64,000 nt of DNA from Lytechinus variegatus (taxonomy: Eukaryota > Echinodermata > Echinoidea > Temnopleuroida > Toxopneustidae). Position 1 is the first letter of the stretch. Each line of letters opens with the position of its first letter. Under the pieces are notes generated by a model. That model saw nothing but the letters and a program-made list of their open reading frames with translations. It had not been told where the DNA came from and made no database searches. The DNA is taken from positions 42,488,922-42,552,921 of the forward strand of contig NC_054743.1 in assembly GCF_018143015.1 (NCBI RefSeq), written 5' to 3'. Shown here in pieces: positions 36,101 through 51,100 of the stretch. The position numbers and the translations under genes were made by a program.

Positions 36101-39100
36101 GCACAGGATGTTCAGTGATACGTGATTACTCTAATGTCCAAGTTTAATGAACTAGACCAATAAACTTTCAAAGTTATGATGGTAATTCAACAGATACCCC
36201 CGATTCGGCCAAAGTTCATTGACCCTAAATGACCTTTGACCTTAATCATGAGACCTGAAACTTGCACAAAATTTTCAGTGATGCTTGATTACTATTATGT
36301 CCAAGTTTCATGAATCAGATCCATAAACTTTCAAAGTTATGATGGGAATTCAACAGATATCCCCAATTCGGCCAAAGTTCATTGACCCTAAATGATCTTT
36401 GACCTTGGTCATGTGACATGAAACTCATGCAGGATGTTCAGTGATACTTGATTAACTTTATTTCCAAGTTTCATGAACTAGGTCCATATATATTTTCTAA
36501 GTTATGATGACATTTTAAAAACTTAACCTCAGGTTAAGATTTCGATGTTGATTCCTCCAACATGGTCTAAGTTCATTGCCCCTAAATGACCTTTGACCTT
36601 GGTCATGTGACATGAAACTCTAATAGGATGTTCAGTAATACTTGATGAACCTTATGGTCAAGTTTTATTAACTAGGTCCATATACTTTCTAAGTTATGAC
36701 GTCATTTCAAAAACTTAACCTCAGGTTAAGATTTGATGTTGACGCCGCCGCCGCCGTCGGAAAAGCGGCGCCTATAGTCTCACTTTGCTTCGCAGGTGAG
36801 ACAAAAACTGTGGTGTCATTGACTTTTGTACAAGTTTGTCAATATTCATTAGTGTTGTTGGTGTTGCCGCTGCTGTTGTCATTGTGGTTGCTGGAATTTA
36901 TGTTCTTTTTGCTGCTGCTCTTGGTGTTGTGGGTGTGATTGTTTCATCTCCTGGTGCATTGCTACTGATGTTGCTCAAGGTGTTGCCTGTGTGGTTCTTC
37001 TTGTCATCGCTGCTACTGCTGCTGTTTACAAGTGTGGCTGTTGCATCCCCTGATGCATTTATTGATGTTAATTGTGCCCTATGTCCCCTGCATGGTTGTT
37101 GGAGCTCCTGCTGCTGTTGCCAATGTGATTGCTGCATTTCTGCTGCAAAAGGTATTTTTGCTGGTGCTCTTGATGTTGTCGGTGCGGTTGTTGCATCTCT
37201 TACTGCAGTTGTGGTTTCGGCTGCTGATGCTGTTTATTGAAGTTACTGAAATGGAATTAATTTAAAGAGCATGTGATATTTTATTAATAAAGATATTGAT
37301 TTCCATGATTATTGATATCAAAGTAATTTATTCCTAATTTAATTATCATTGTTAAAACTTACATTTTTTTTTAAACTTACTTTTTATTAAATACTTTTAT
37401 GTCTGAAATAATAACTTTAAGTCCTACATGGTTAAAATATTGTCACCAAAGCCTTATTAATAATGGACTGGGCTAGTAAGAAGCCTAAGAAGACTGGGAG
37501 GGGGGGGGGCTGATTCAGCCCCCCCTTATGATCTCAGCCATCGATCGCGCAATTACCATGAAATTGGCACGCGCATTACCCATGGCATTATCTACAAAAC
37601 TTATAATATCAAATTCTGCGAAAAATCTCACTGCTCATTAATTATGCTTATTTATGCGTAAAATCATAAGTTTGCTCTAATTAATGAAATAATGCCCCTA
37701 AAATGCTCATTTTCGTTTCACATACTCTAGATAAGCATCTGATCAAATTTTTTAAAAAAAAAAGTCAACATCACATTTATTTTCTTATGGATTCTATTGT
37801 TTTCTAAATTTCTTATGTATTTCTCTGTTTTTTGACTTTTTGTTTTTTTCAATGGAAATTTTCGGGGACTTTATTTTTACCATAAACAAGATAAAATCAA
37901 ATGTTTTTAAGCAGTGAAAAAAAAATAATGATACATTTTATGAATGTTGGCTAAAAACAGTATTTGCATTGGATTTGTACACAAATTCATGTTTTTGAGC
38001 AATTTTGGGTTTGCATGCACTTACGAAATGTTGCGTAATTTCGGAACCGCGTACCCAGGGGACATTTTTGTCTCAAAAGTTGCGAGAGACTTGAAAATAA
38101 AAAGTAAAAAAAACTCTAAGCGGCGGATTTATCGCGAAAAATATTGAGGCCCCCCGTCTTCTTAGGGTTAAACAATGAAAACAAAGAAATGCATAAGAAA
38201 AATATTAAAATGTACATGTATACACAATTAATTTTAATGGCTTGAGTTTTTCTTATTGGTTTACCAAATAAAAGGAGTCAAAATCCCAAATTATCAAATT
38301 TGGTTTTTATTTCTTGAGCCAACCTGCTGATTTCTGAAGTGCACAATCAACAGGCAAGATCCTGAGGCACCCCCTAACAAGATCATCTGAATTAGTGAGG
38401 TTTAATGACTGTTTTTGTAGTCATTACATTTATCTGATTTATACAGGCCTACAAGAGATATCAAAAAATTGTATTCTTTTGGGGGTAATTTTCCAGTGTA
38501 CCTCCCTGACAAAAAGCAGATGGTGATGGTGTGTGGGGGGTCTTATAGGAATGCAGAACAATGGAACATTCATTTACTATTTTGGCAATAGAAAGCAAGT
38601 CACAGCATCTAGCATTGATTGATATTGGTTGTTTTACAACTGTCCAAGAAATATCACCATTAATAAGCATCTAAGCACTTATAGACTTATAGATGTCACT
38701 GTTTTCAAATATTGACTGGTAGAAGACCAAATAAAGAAGAGAACAGTACCAGTAATTTAATTTTTTTAATGTGACTTTACTTTCTTCGCCAAAGTGAGGC
38801 AGTCATAATTAAGAGTGTTTTAACTTACAAGTGACATCACATTTCCTGCCTTTCTTGTCTGGCTCTCCTAAATCTTCAACCATTTATACTTGGGTAACTT
38901 TGTATCTCACATCCGTCTGAAAAGTTTGGGTGAAGCCTCCACCTGAAGGAAAAATAGTATTGAACTAATTAATATATTTGCCACAATCTAGTATTTCTTC
39001 TCACATGTATATGTACATGTCTAAAAACAGGAAATAAAACATCTTTTGATTACCAGAATTCATATAGAAGGGGGTAAATAAAGGGTTCAAGATTTTATTA

Positions 39101-42100
39101 TGTTAATCAAAAATACAAATAGTAAATGACATATGCTATGGCTGAGAAACTTAGAGAAATTATTCCTCACAATGTAGCTTGTATGTACATACACATGAGC
39201 AAGTAGTGATAAATGGATTGAGCTCCCGCACTGTTGTCCAAAACCATGTACAAAAATGACCATCTGGATGATTTTTTTGCATGGTCATGGTCTTTCATGT
39301 TTATGTAATATCTACATTACAAACTGACTTTAAAATCTGGTAGAGTCCGATTTCATTATCATTGATAAGGGTTTTAATGATTTAACATTCTGCAGCCCAA
39401 ACAATATCCTTCATTATTTTGTCATCATTATAGCATTTTACTAGTCTACATGTTACCTGTGGTTGCATTTTAATCTCAGTGTTTCTTCACCCATTGCCAA
39501 ATCTTCTGCCACATGTTCATCAGATTGGCCGCTGGCACATTCCTTGCTGTAGTAGACCAGTCAGAGCCTAGCTCTCTAGTTCCAGTCTGAAGTTAAAACA
39601 TTAATATTACATTGATATAACAAAGAAACAATGTAGATTTACACAGTGATCATGGAAAAATATTGCATTTTCATTGAATATTGTTGACATTTTATAAAGG
39701 GAATGATTCAAATATACCAATCATTTTTCTTTCTTTTTTTATTATCCTGAAATTTCTAGAATTGACCAACAATCGGTCACCAATTAATTCTTGTTAATTC
39801 ATATAATTTCCACTTGATTATAAACAAGAAAGTCATTAACATATTAATCATACAAATACTAAAACATTTTTGTCATTAATATTTTTTTTAATTAAAATAA
39901 AAGTTTTTTCTAACCCAATAGCACATGGATATCTTGCTGGTTTAAAGCCATGATCAAATTAAATTAATAACATAAAAATGAATAGGCTCCTAATTCATAA
40001 CTCCAGCAAATTGCATCCCCATCAAACTGTCAACTATTTACTTGACTTTGTTCAATGGTACTTTATTATCAGATTCAAAGGCAAAAAATACTTGGGCTTG
40101 ATGAGATCCATTGCATGTTCCCTTTTATTTTCTTCTAATAAGGGACCTTTAAGTACCTTTACGTGCTATTTAAAGTTAGGTTTGACTAGATCTAGACTCT
40201 AACTTTATGTGGTATGATAAAAATGAAAAAAAAAATAAAAAAATTGAAGAGCCCCGACGGGGGGATTTTGCATTGTAAGTCCCATAATGATGGCTGCACG
40301 ATAGCAAGCCTGTGTAATTTACAATTTAAATTTTCAAAATAAAAAAACTCCTCGAAACAGACGGCTGCCAGCCGTCTGAGGAGTATACTGCCACGGGTGC
40401 ACCATTTAAAAGTTATATCTAGATTTTGATTTTGATTGGGTGTGAACGCACCTCTGCCACATAACCCCCCCCCCCTGAATCCTCGCCTGCTGTCGAGTGC
40501 CTCCACTTCATTTGACTTGTGATTGCTAAGAGTAAGCCTATACATCTATGCTAAATAAGTTGAGAATATCCAATTTATCACTCACACTATCATTAAGTGA
40601 TTTAGCTCTTGTCCAATTCCAATGATTGTAACACAGAATCGGGATGGCCACATTGGATTTGTGTACATTAATAATTGCACACGCTGGTAATCAAGGATAT
40701 CCCCACTCATTCAATGAACAAAGTTATAATATAACCTTGTTCTCAGTTATATATCTCCATGTGTGGCAAAATAGAGGTGGCAATGTTTGGCTTATTTTCT
40801 CTTTTTATTTGGGGCAAATGCTTGAATTTTTTACACTGACAGTTTTCATTACACCTATTTTTTCATACTACTTGGCTCTTATTTCAATTTGATTCTTTAA
40901 ATCATTTTTTTCCTAATAAAAAATAAAGATAAACAAATGAAAATTTTCTTGCCATATTACTTTCCACCAATAGAGGGCGTACACAAAAATATGCCCAAAA
41001 TTCAAGTTTTTAAGCGCTATGGTGAATACAAAAATTATTCCCAAGTTACTAATGAAAAATAAATTGCAACTGTATGAAAATATCCCCGACCACACCGAGC
41101 AACAAAATTAATACAAAACGAAAGGAAACGAAAAATTATGATTTTTAATATAGAATGGCATAAAGGTAAAGCGATATAAAGAATTCTCCTAGCAAAATTA
41201 ACAAAATTACAGCCCTGTGTATATCATAAAAACGTGTATGGACAGGGTCGCAATGTGGGTCGTTAGTCTGGACCTCAGTCAGATACTTAGTTCTGCAGAC
41301 ACAGAAAACGGGTATGGGACTAGACTGGATTATGTATTGTCAAGTTTGTCGATCGTATCGACAGGGGTCCTGCCAGAAGATTCTCTTTTCTTGTAATTCA
41401 TTTGATAATTACGCACCACAAATAATTCAATCACCTTACATATATTATGAACGACATTTTGAATGGTTTTACTTACGGTAAAATCCTCATTCACCTCTCC
41501 GGGGATCTTCGCTTCAACTAATTTCTTCGTTTCGTTTCGAATCGTCGCGGCGAAAACATCAACAAACTTTTCATTTTTTTTCACGACTTTAGGAGTGGGC
41601 GTAGCCTAATTAGTCAGCGAACCTCGTTCAAGACGATTTGTAAAATAACAATCCTCTGACAATAGTCAGAGGACCTCCGTGAGTTTCGTGAAATGCAATT
41701 TTTGTCAGCGCTGACTAAATTGTCAGCGCTTACAGTTGTCGCGCGACAATATTGATGAAACACCCCCCCCCCCCTGATTTGTTTCGCAAGATTTTGTAAA
41801 TTTATTGAATATATATTACAAAAGCAAAACAAAAAGAAATGGAAAAAAATGTCAAACATAGCAGTCGAAAAGGATGATGATCGCCATTCGAGGTATTCTC
41901 TTAAGGAGAGCGATTTCTGAAAGGATTCTCGATTGTTTTATCCATCAGTTACCACAAGTATATATACATGAGGAATAGAGAAAATAAATTATCAAATGGC
42001 CGTCTTAAATATATATGTGTGTATATATGTATATATATATAAATGTGATCAATCTTGACGATGTACGTGTACGGGTCTCCTTCATAATTATATTTTGAGA

Positions 42101-45100
42101 TCAGTAGTGTTGTGTTGGGATCGTTTATATCTTAGTTGGGAGCATCAATGACCACGCAGGAACGTTCGATGTACATTTCAATCAAGAAACTTTATTAATC
42201 ATCAATCTTCAGCAATATTACATGTAGAGTTGAAAAGCGTATCACAACGTACGACGATGTAGATCTTAACTCTGTGATGATCTTAACTTATCTACCTCTG
42301 AACCCTTGGGTGTACACTCAATATATATTAAAGCTTCTACACAAATTATAATCCAAGGGTTTGGATATAGGACTAAAGGGGGTTTAATTATTGGGAAGGG
42401 GAAGGCAGTTCTTTGTTCTCTAATTGGGGGTTGTTTGACTATGAACAATAAAGGTTTTAATGGCTTGGATTAAATTAATGAATAAGGGTTCTGAGAAGGG
42501 GGCATATACATTATGAAGTCTAGACTGTGTATATGTAGTGATTCATACAATCACTACATTACATCCCCTTTCTTTGGAAAATTGAGGCTCCCCTCCTTGT
42601 GGAAAAAAAAATTTCAAAGTAAGCAAAATCAGAGGAATAGATACCCTGGGGTCAATGAACTATATACATTATAAAGTCAACAAAGAAATAGAAATGTAAA
42701 TATATACAACATAGAGTAAATACAGAAAAATAGAAAAGAAAACGATAAGTGAAACATTGACCATTGTTCCGTGTTCTCTTACGCTCATTCTCTCTCCCAA
42801 ACGAATACTTCAAACCTATATACATATTTACAGTAAATTCATAGTAAATAATTAGCATAAATCTTTCCATTATTGTTGTAACGATAAACTGAGACATGAT
42901 GCTAACCTTACTCAAAAATTCACAACATAAATTTAATTTTTCAGAAACCAGTGCAGGTTTGTGCACTTAAACTAAACAAAATAAATCACAAATTGTGCAG
43001 ACTTGTGCACTTAAAAGACAAAGTAAAATGCAGAGAAAAAGACAAATTAGAATAACAATCAAGTATCAATAACATAATGTACATGTTTCAAATAAACTTA
43101 TTACTAGCCAAGGAAATTCAGCAATGGATAACAAATCTTTTATTATGTAATCGAATCAAATCTGGTATCAGGTGAATTGGGGAACAGGTTGTCTGTGTTT
43201 AGGGATTGGGTTTTCTAAGGGTTTGTCCACACTTAAATTTTCAGAGAATAGTGATGTCACCAAAGTAGTTTCTATACACTCCACAACAATATAATACAAA
43301 TCAACCAATATCTGAGCGGTGGGCGTCCTCATCATAGGGAAATGTGCTTCTATTTTCACTTCAAATTCCGAAGTATATTTATGTCATAGGATTACGCACC
43401 ATATCTTCTATATGAGTTTCACTCCTAATTTGCTCTGATAATATCTTAATGGTTATTTCAAGTGTATTCAAACTTGATAAATTTCATGCTATACACAAAG
43501 CGGCGAAATACTAAAAGAAAATAATAAAAACCAAAATAAAAATGCATTTCTTTACACACAAGGCCTATGTGTAGTCCAGTATCATTCATCACTGGAAAAT
43601 GCTTTGCTTTACATGTTAATGTTAACCAAATATAGCATCATCATGATTTTGATTGAAATATAAAACAATTTTGTTTTGTATTATCATCTACCTTGATTAC
43701 ATTACATCGGCAATATTGTTTGAAAAATGATGGAACATCATGTTACATTAATTTGGTAAATCCTTATTTGGCTCGATATTCTTTGGAATTATCAATATCA
43801 GTGGTTTCAACTTAAGTCATAAGTTAAGGTAGTTTAATATTCATCACGATCAATTTTATAACATACCGGTAATTATGAATATGGTTATAAAGGTGAGTGT
43901 TTTTCAAATTTTGAATGCTTTACTTACAGAAGTCAACGCAGTATAGGATAAAGATGATGCTATCATCACAAATTAGAGAAATTATGAACCATAAAAATAC
44001 AATTACGATGTAAAAAAAACCTAAATTTAGTCGCTCTCTCACACTTTCATTCGGTAGTGGAACAACAAAGAAAATGGTTTCACTTACCAATCAGAAATGA
44101 AGGAGATGTCCTCAACAACAATCAAAATAGAGTATAAGAAATAGCACAGTATTAATGTAATGTCCAGTGTTTTAATAATATATTCAGGGAAAGAGTCACA
44201 GTCGTTCATTCCATGTAGTTCTTGACTTATGTTGTTGTCGTAGACTGGAGTTGGTTGTAGTGATGATCGGCGTCGTGGCGTTGAAGATGGCGTCTTGTCG
44301 TGCTTCTAGTTGTCATCTATGTTGTCATTGATGTCCTTGTCCTATTGTCCATCCGTCTGTATCGTACATCTGCTCTTCCGTCTGTCCTGTTCTGTCTGTC
44401 CATTTTGAGTCATCGTACTTACATGTATGGTTGCAGTAACATATTATGTTCAGAAGTTTTCGTTAGCCGATCGAGTTCATTTTAGTGCTGGTTAACTATT
44501 TCAATATATCTGCGATTTCTCCGAGATTGCAATTTATTAGAGAAATCCTCAGTCTTTTATGGAAGCATTGAGCCATGATCAAAATTTAGTGTTTTTCAAT
44601 AAATAAAAACGGGTTTCGTCACTTGACTCTGTTCTAAAGCCGTCTGTCTTTTCTCCTATTTCATTATTAAGTTCTTATATAGATTTCGATGAAAATATAC
44701 GCGATAAGATGATAAGTCCTCTAAAACACAACTCTATAGGCTTTCGACACCTACTTCAAGGGTAAATAAGTGTCAGTCCTCTATTGCTCTAACGAGTAAA
44801 AGCCGGTTCTCCACCATGTTGTGTTGGGATCGTTTATATCTTAGTTGGGAGCATCAATGACCACGCAGGAACGTTCGATGTACATTTCAATCAAGAAACT
44901 TTATTAATCATCAATCTTCAGCAATATTACATGTAGAGTTGAAAAGCATATCACAACGTACGACGATGTAGATCTTAACTCTGTGGTGATCTTAACTCAT
45001 CTACCTCTGGACCCTTGGGTGTACACTCAATATATATTAAAGCTTCTACACAAATTATAATCCAAGGGTTTGGATATAGGACTAGAGGGGGTTTAATTAT

Positions 45101-48100
45101 TGGGAAGGGGAAGGCAGTTCTTTGTTCTCTAATTGGGGGTTGTTTGACTATGAACAATAAAGGTTTTAATGGCTTGGATTAAATTAATGAATAAGGGTTC
45201 TGAGAAGGGGGCATATACATTATGAAGTCTAGACTGTGTATATGTAGTGATTCATACAATCACTACATTACAGTAGTATGGAGAGGGCCGTAGCAAGTTC
45301 AATACCCGTCTTCATCAAGCTTTCGGGCACATGCCCTTCATCAGGATCTAAACCAATATATAAATGGTAAATACAATGCAATATATATATATATATATAT
45401 ATATAAGACGGCCGTTTGATAATTTATTTTCTCTATTCTTAAAATACCCGTACAGTGCTGAGCGAAAACTCCCTATGCAAGTTTTCTTGGTCCTCAACAT
45501 TGTTGTTGACGATTATTTCCAATTCGTCCAATAGCTAAATCGTCTACTATTATTTCGTCTACCATCAGTTCTTCTACTCACTACATGGCAGTCTGCTACA
45601 TGGTCTACATGATTGACTCTAATGCCATTCCGTCTAATAACCAGTTGGTCCTATATCAATTTAGTCCATATACCATATGGTCTAATGGGCTAAAGTGTTA
45701 TTTGTGCAAAATAAATGTAAAGGAGATGGTGTTATACAAACTGGTTATTAGACGAAATGGTCAGAAACGATATGGTGATTAGGAGAAGTGATGATTGGAC
45801 CACATGGTTAATAGAATCGTTGATGGACAGAATTACCTTTGACTAGATTAAAGAAGACCATGAGGTCAGTGGACGAGTTGGCAGTAGACGAATTGGCAAT
45901 TTACCGTTGTTGATACTAACCCGTGTCCAGCTGTGTGCCATCTATGCCATGTATGCAGACGAATGTTTTATTCTCTCTCTCGTATTCGCACCCAACCCAT
46001 ATATCAACTACGGAATCGGACGTCATGGACACGGCCTCTCGTCGTTGTTTCACGTAAGAAGAACGGGCAACGTCTATCTCGTCGCAGCTCTTCGGAACGA
46101 ATAAATGGCCTCCGATCGAATTACAGGTGGTAAGTGCAGAGGGATAGTTGTTTAGAAGAGACGGCGGAAACTTGTAACAACCTGGTCCTAGGCGCTCCCA
46201 TCCAGGAGGACATATTCCGTCTTAAAAATAAAGTAAAAAACATGTGAGTTTTCGAAAGAGAAATCATGATTTAATCGACCGAAATGAGCAAAGTCCACCA
46301 TCTCCCATCAATAACTACAGTGCATTTTATAGATCATACAGTGCGTATAAAACACCGGGACAGATTTGAAAATTCTATATATTTTTTTCAAATTACGATG
46401 TCTGTATTTTAGTGTTAATAGGTGCTCTGAACTCTTATCTTTCAATGCCATTAAAAAGTTAAGTTTCGTTTATGCTTGAGCGAAAAAGGAATGTTTTTGT
46501 CTGGGCTTAAAAAGAAGACCTTGCGCAAAAGTGGCATAAAATGATTAATATGATAAACGGACTTCTTGCTAATCCGCAGACTTTCTCTTAACCTATTCAT
46601 TATCTTTGTCATAATTTTCAAATTATGCGGTCAACATTCATTTTCAAATCTGTTTATTTGCCTGAATTGTTCTGTTGTTTCTTTTTGATATGTTCTCTTT
46701 TAGCTTTGAATATTCCTTCTTTAAGCAAAAAAAAAAAAAAAAATTAACCGAAGTATGGGAGAGCGTGTATTTTTTTTATCAAATCCTTTCATTGTGTGCT
46801 ACAAAGGTAATGGTGCCTTTGAGGAGTGGCATACAGATGAGCGGGGGCTCGGGGTGATCCCCACATAAAAAATGGAAAGGAAATAAAAGGAGATATAGAA
46901 AGTGAAATATGATTTATTTCCTGTCAAGATCTCAAATCAAATATCAAATTGTCAAATATGTCAAAATCTATCACAAAATTTGATATTCTATTAAAAAAGG
47001 GGGAAATTTTTGCTGGCTCTCTTTGCTCGCTCACAACTTTTTAATACATTTTGCTCAATCAAAATTGACTCAATACACCATGCCATTGAAAGACGTGAAT
47101 CCTCTCCTGTTTGTCCGGTCAAGCACATAATTAAACTAGGTGAAGGAATCAATAACCACTTGAAAATAGGATCCATGTTTCTTAACGGTACCATAACATA
47201 ATTCGTTAACATACTAAAATACGATCGGAATAATTACAAATTCTCTCAATTAATAATGCAAATCTTCTGCTTGGGTTGACAAAAAGTGTTCTTTTCTAAT
47301 TTATGAAGGAAAATTCGAAAGTAAAAGAATTCTGATGAAAATGATTCAAGTGAATTAATAGATTTGAAAATGAAATTCGACAGGATAATTCTAAAATCAT
47401 GGCAAAGAAAATAAAAAGGTTAACAGGAAGTCTCCTGATTAGAAAAAATCTGATCACCAAATTTTTCATTTCCTGCCATTTTGGCCCAAGACTCTTTTTG
47501 AACCCCTAACAAAAACGTCCCGTGTTTGCTTAAGCATGAACAAAATCTATTTTTTAATCGTTTTTCAAAGATAAGATTTCAGAGCATCTATTTACATGAT
47601 TAACATAAAAATATAGATATCATAATATGAAGCAAATTTTTTTATAGACTTTTCAAAACTGTCCAGTTTTTTTTATACGCACTGTAGATGTTAATTACAC
47701 TATAAAAAAACGATGAGCTAATTTAGGGTCTCACGGGCCTAATCACTAGTGGGAGGCCCGAGATATTCATTCGAGCCAACCCATTGCTATTTTTTTTAAT
47801 TTGATATGGCTGATTGACAAAGTGTATGCATATGATTGTCCATCTAACACTGATTCTATATTTGGTAATCACTGAACTTCCTTTTCCCTAATTGGGAAGA
47901 AATATCACCAATTTTGGACTATATTTTCACTGGTGGAAGGATTACGGTTATTTTGCTGTTTGAGTTGATGAATCTGCTCCCCCCGACGGTGTCTTCAAAC
48001 ACGCCAATTTGTTTTTAAAATGAGCCGGTCGAGGGACCCTTTTCTGGTCAGATATGGATTGCCAGATATAAATCCTATCCACTGGTAGTAAACATTCGAC

Positions 48101-51100
48101 CCCCGAATTTCATCCTTATTTTTTATGAATTTTTTAAAGTGCCAATTTAACACATGAGTCTATGGGGAATGAATTAGGCCTGTGAGACCTATAGGTAACC
48201 TTGACCATAGCCTATTACATGGGGAATTCCTTAGTGGATGAAATACCTGCCCAACTCTTCAGTAGCAGATTGTTTTTCTAGTAGACATGTTTCAATCATC
48301 AAGAGGTCCAAAAACTGAACTTCATGGCTATACAAGGCTACATAGGGGGTACTACAGGTACAATGTAACAAGTTGTTATTAGTAACTAACTCTGTGTTTG
48401 TGTACCTAGGCTAGGCTGTGTAGGCTGTGCGTGTGTTGTGCACTGGGTTGCTTGCATGTTGTCGTGTGTTTTCGTATACCGACGAGCGCTGCTGTAAATC
48501 GTGTATTGCACCCATCACGAGATAAAGTACACATTAGATAGGCCTTGCATCAATTGCGCTTGTGAAATTGGTTCATGGGGAAGGGAATGAGAAGAGAAAA
48601 ACTTTAGAATTTGGCTGAAGAGTGATGGATTCAAGAGGGGGGGGGGGGGGGGGAGAAAAGCATAGTTAGTAGGCCTATGTGGGGGGGGGGGCTGAGAATG
48701 AGTTCTACTGCTATCTTGTTCAATTTTTACTGACTTCTAGCCAGACTAGCCCCTATCCATTTAGAATACAAGCCATCTAACCCCCTGCCCTTTCTCTTAC
48801 ACCCTGGCTTGGGCCCTTGTCATAGGAAGATGTGAATGTATAGTATGCTTGTATGTTGATTCTCATTTCTTTTTATTGTTATCTAATTAAACTCATGTGA
48901 ATCTGGTATTTATATTGTGGGCAGATCTTGAATCCAGATATGCACTCTATTCATATCTATAATTTGCATTATAGGATTTGGGCCCTAACATTGCATCCAT
49001 TGTTGAGCTACATATAGGCATGTAGGATGTATGTAAATCCATAGGGCACTAGACATTAGAAGTAACATTAGAAATGGTCATTACATAACACATCTGTATA
49101 TTTCATGCATTTCTTTGTGATAAAGTGAGTGTACAGATGTTAAAGAAAAGCCAGGAAGGTAAATTAAAAATAAACCTTCATGTGCCATACATTACAGGTC
49201 TCACGGGCCTAATCACTAGTGGCAGGCCCTAGATATTCATTCGAGCCAACCCATTGCTATTTTTTTTATTTTGATATGGCTGATTGACAAAGTGTATGCA
49301 TATGATTGTCCATCTAACACTGATTCTATATTTGGTAATTACTGAACTTCCTTTTCCCTAATTGGGAAGAAATATCACCAATTTTGGACTATATTTTGAC
49401 TGGTGGAAGGATTATGGCTATTTTACTGTTTGAGTTGATGAATCTGCTCCCCCCGACGGTGTCTTCAAACACGCCAATTTATTTTTAAAATGAGCCGGTC
49501 GAGGGACCCTTTTCTGGTCAGATATGGATTGCCAGATATAAATCCTATCCACTGGTAGTAAACATTCGACCCCCGAATTTCATCCTTATTTTTTATGAAT
49601 TTTTTAAAGTGCCAATTTAACACATGAGTCTATGGGGAATGAATTAGGCCTGTGAGACCTTAGCTCTTAAAAGACTTGTCTAGTTCAAATTTGAACTGGA
49701 AAAAACAGCACTTCGAGATGCAGTCACTACACGCTCTTTAAGAGCTAAATTAGCTCTCCGTATCTCTTTGGTTTTTTTTGCGTGTACTGTATAATTGATA
49801 TTTGTCTTTTTTCTACTAAAAATATTTTATTTATACTCATAACAGATCATTTCTTCATACCAGTAGAATCTCTGCTTTGATTGACTAGACGTTTAAGAAA
49901 ACTAAGGCTTAATAAAAAAAATGATACATGGAGTTGTATAGGCAATTGCAATCACCAAATCATTGAAAGAATTTTATTGAATGATTCATAATTCAAGCAA
50001 ATCGTCGAAAATAGAAAATCGCATTTAATGTTGCGCTTTTTGTAAAATAACCTTTCTTAATGTTTTGGGACAGAGATACAAAGTTCTCCAAATCCTGAAA
50101 GCATTCCCTTGGTGTCTGAAAAGACAAGTTATATGGTATTCTTTCTACATTTTGATTCCTTTTTAGCGTTTATGGTTTCAAATCATCTTTACATTCTGCT
50201 CATAATGATATGGCACCTATTCTAACAGAACGTTGTTGTGAACATAACTTCTAGAATCTTAATCACTTATCAATTAGGATATATAAATTAAATACCAGAT
50301 GATCAATTTCTTCGTGGAATATTGCAATAATACCATTAGCACATTATCATCATCACCACAACCACCATCAACATCATCATCCTCACTATTACATTCATCA
50401 TCATCATCATAATCATCATCGCATTCATCATCATTATTATCATCATCATAATCATCATCATTACATTCATCATTATCATCATTATCATCATCATCATCAT
50501 CATCATCATCCATTTCACCATCATTATCATCATCATCATCACCATTATCATCATCATCATCATCATCATCACATTCTTCATCATCATCATCATCACATTC
50601 ATCATCGTCACCGTCACCATCATCATCATCGCATTCATCATCATCATCATCATAAATTATTCATCATTATCACTACCGTAACTAACATGGCTACTATTAC
50701 CACAACCATAATCATCTTTACTCCTGCCCTAATAACCAGCTGACATTTCGACAGTTTATTCGATTGTTGTTCAAGAGAAGTTATGTTAAATGATCTGCCT
50801 ATTGTAGTAGTAGTAGTAGCAATAACGATAATAAGAATAATCCTTTTTTATATAGCGCTTAATACATCAGAACGACGTTTCTACACCTTATGATTCTAGC
50901 TTGAGGTCGCATAAATGCAGGCTAAGAATGAAGTATTAATTTAGCATTTGTTTTCATATGAAATTAAAATTAGTCCAGGATAGAAGGGTCGAATTTTGTT
51001 TTTTAGATATACAATGTTATTTTTATATGGTACTTTCTTGTCAATTCGAGGATGCTGATTCCGAATCTGAATGATGGCACTCATGTAACCTTGAACATTT

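Larger units (their letters stand above)
42108..45272 (-). mobile_element. LTR retrotransposon fossil, non-coding
   Basis: Two nearly identical 456-bp LTRs with TG...CA ends (44817-45272 as the 5' LTR on the minus strand, 42108-42563 as the 3' LTR) flank 2.25 kb. A 4-bp duplication, GTAG, lies outside both. On the minus strand the sequence right after the 5' LTR is TGGTGGAGAACCGGC, a plausible tRNA primer-binding site, and AAAGAAAGGGGA precedes the 3' LTR as a polypurine tract. No recognisable gag or pol is present, so it is a broken or non-autonomous copy. The high LTR identity means a young insertion. Confidence 0.88.

Noticed and set aside
42266-45157. Near-identical 60-codon frame seen twice on the minus strand
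   Set aside because: It is inside the two LTRs, so its duplication says nothing about coding.
50274-50653. Aspartate-rich and methionine-rich minus-strand frames
   Set aside because: Produced by the (TCA)n array; no conserved flanks.
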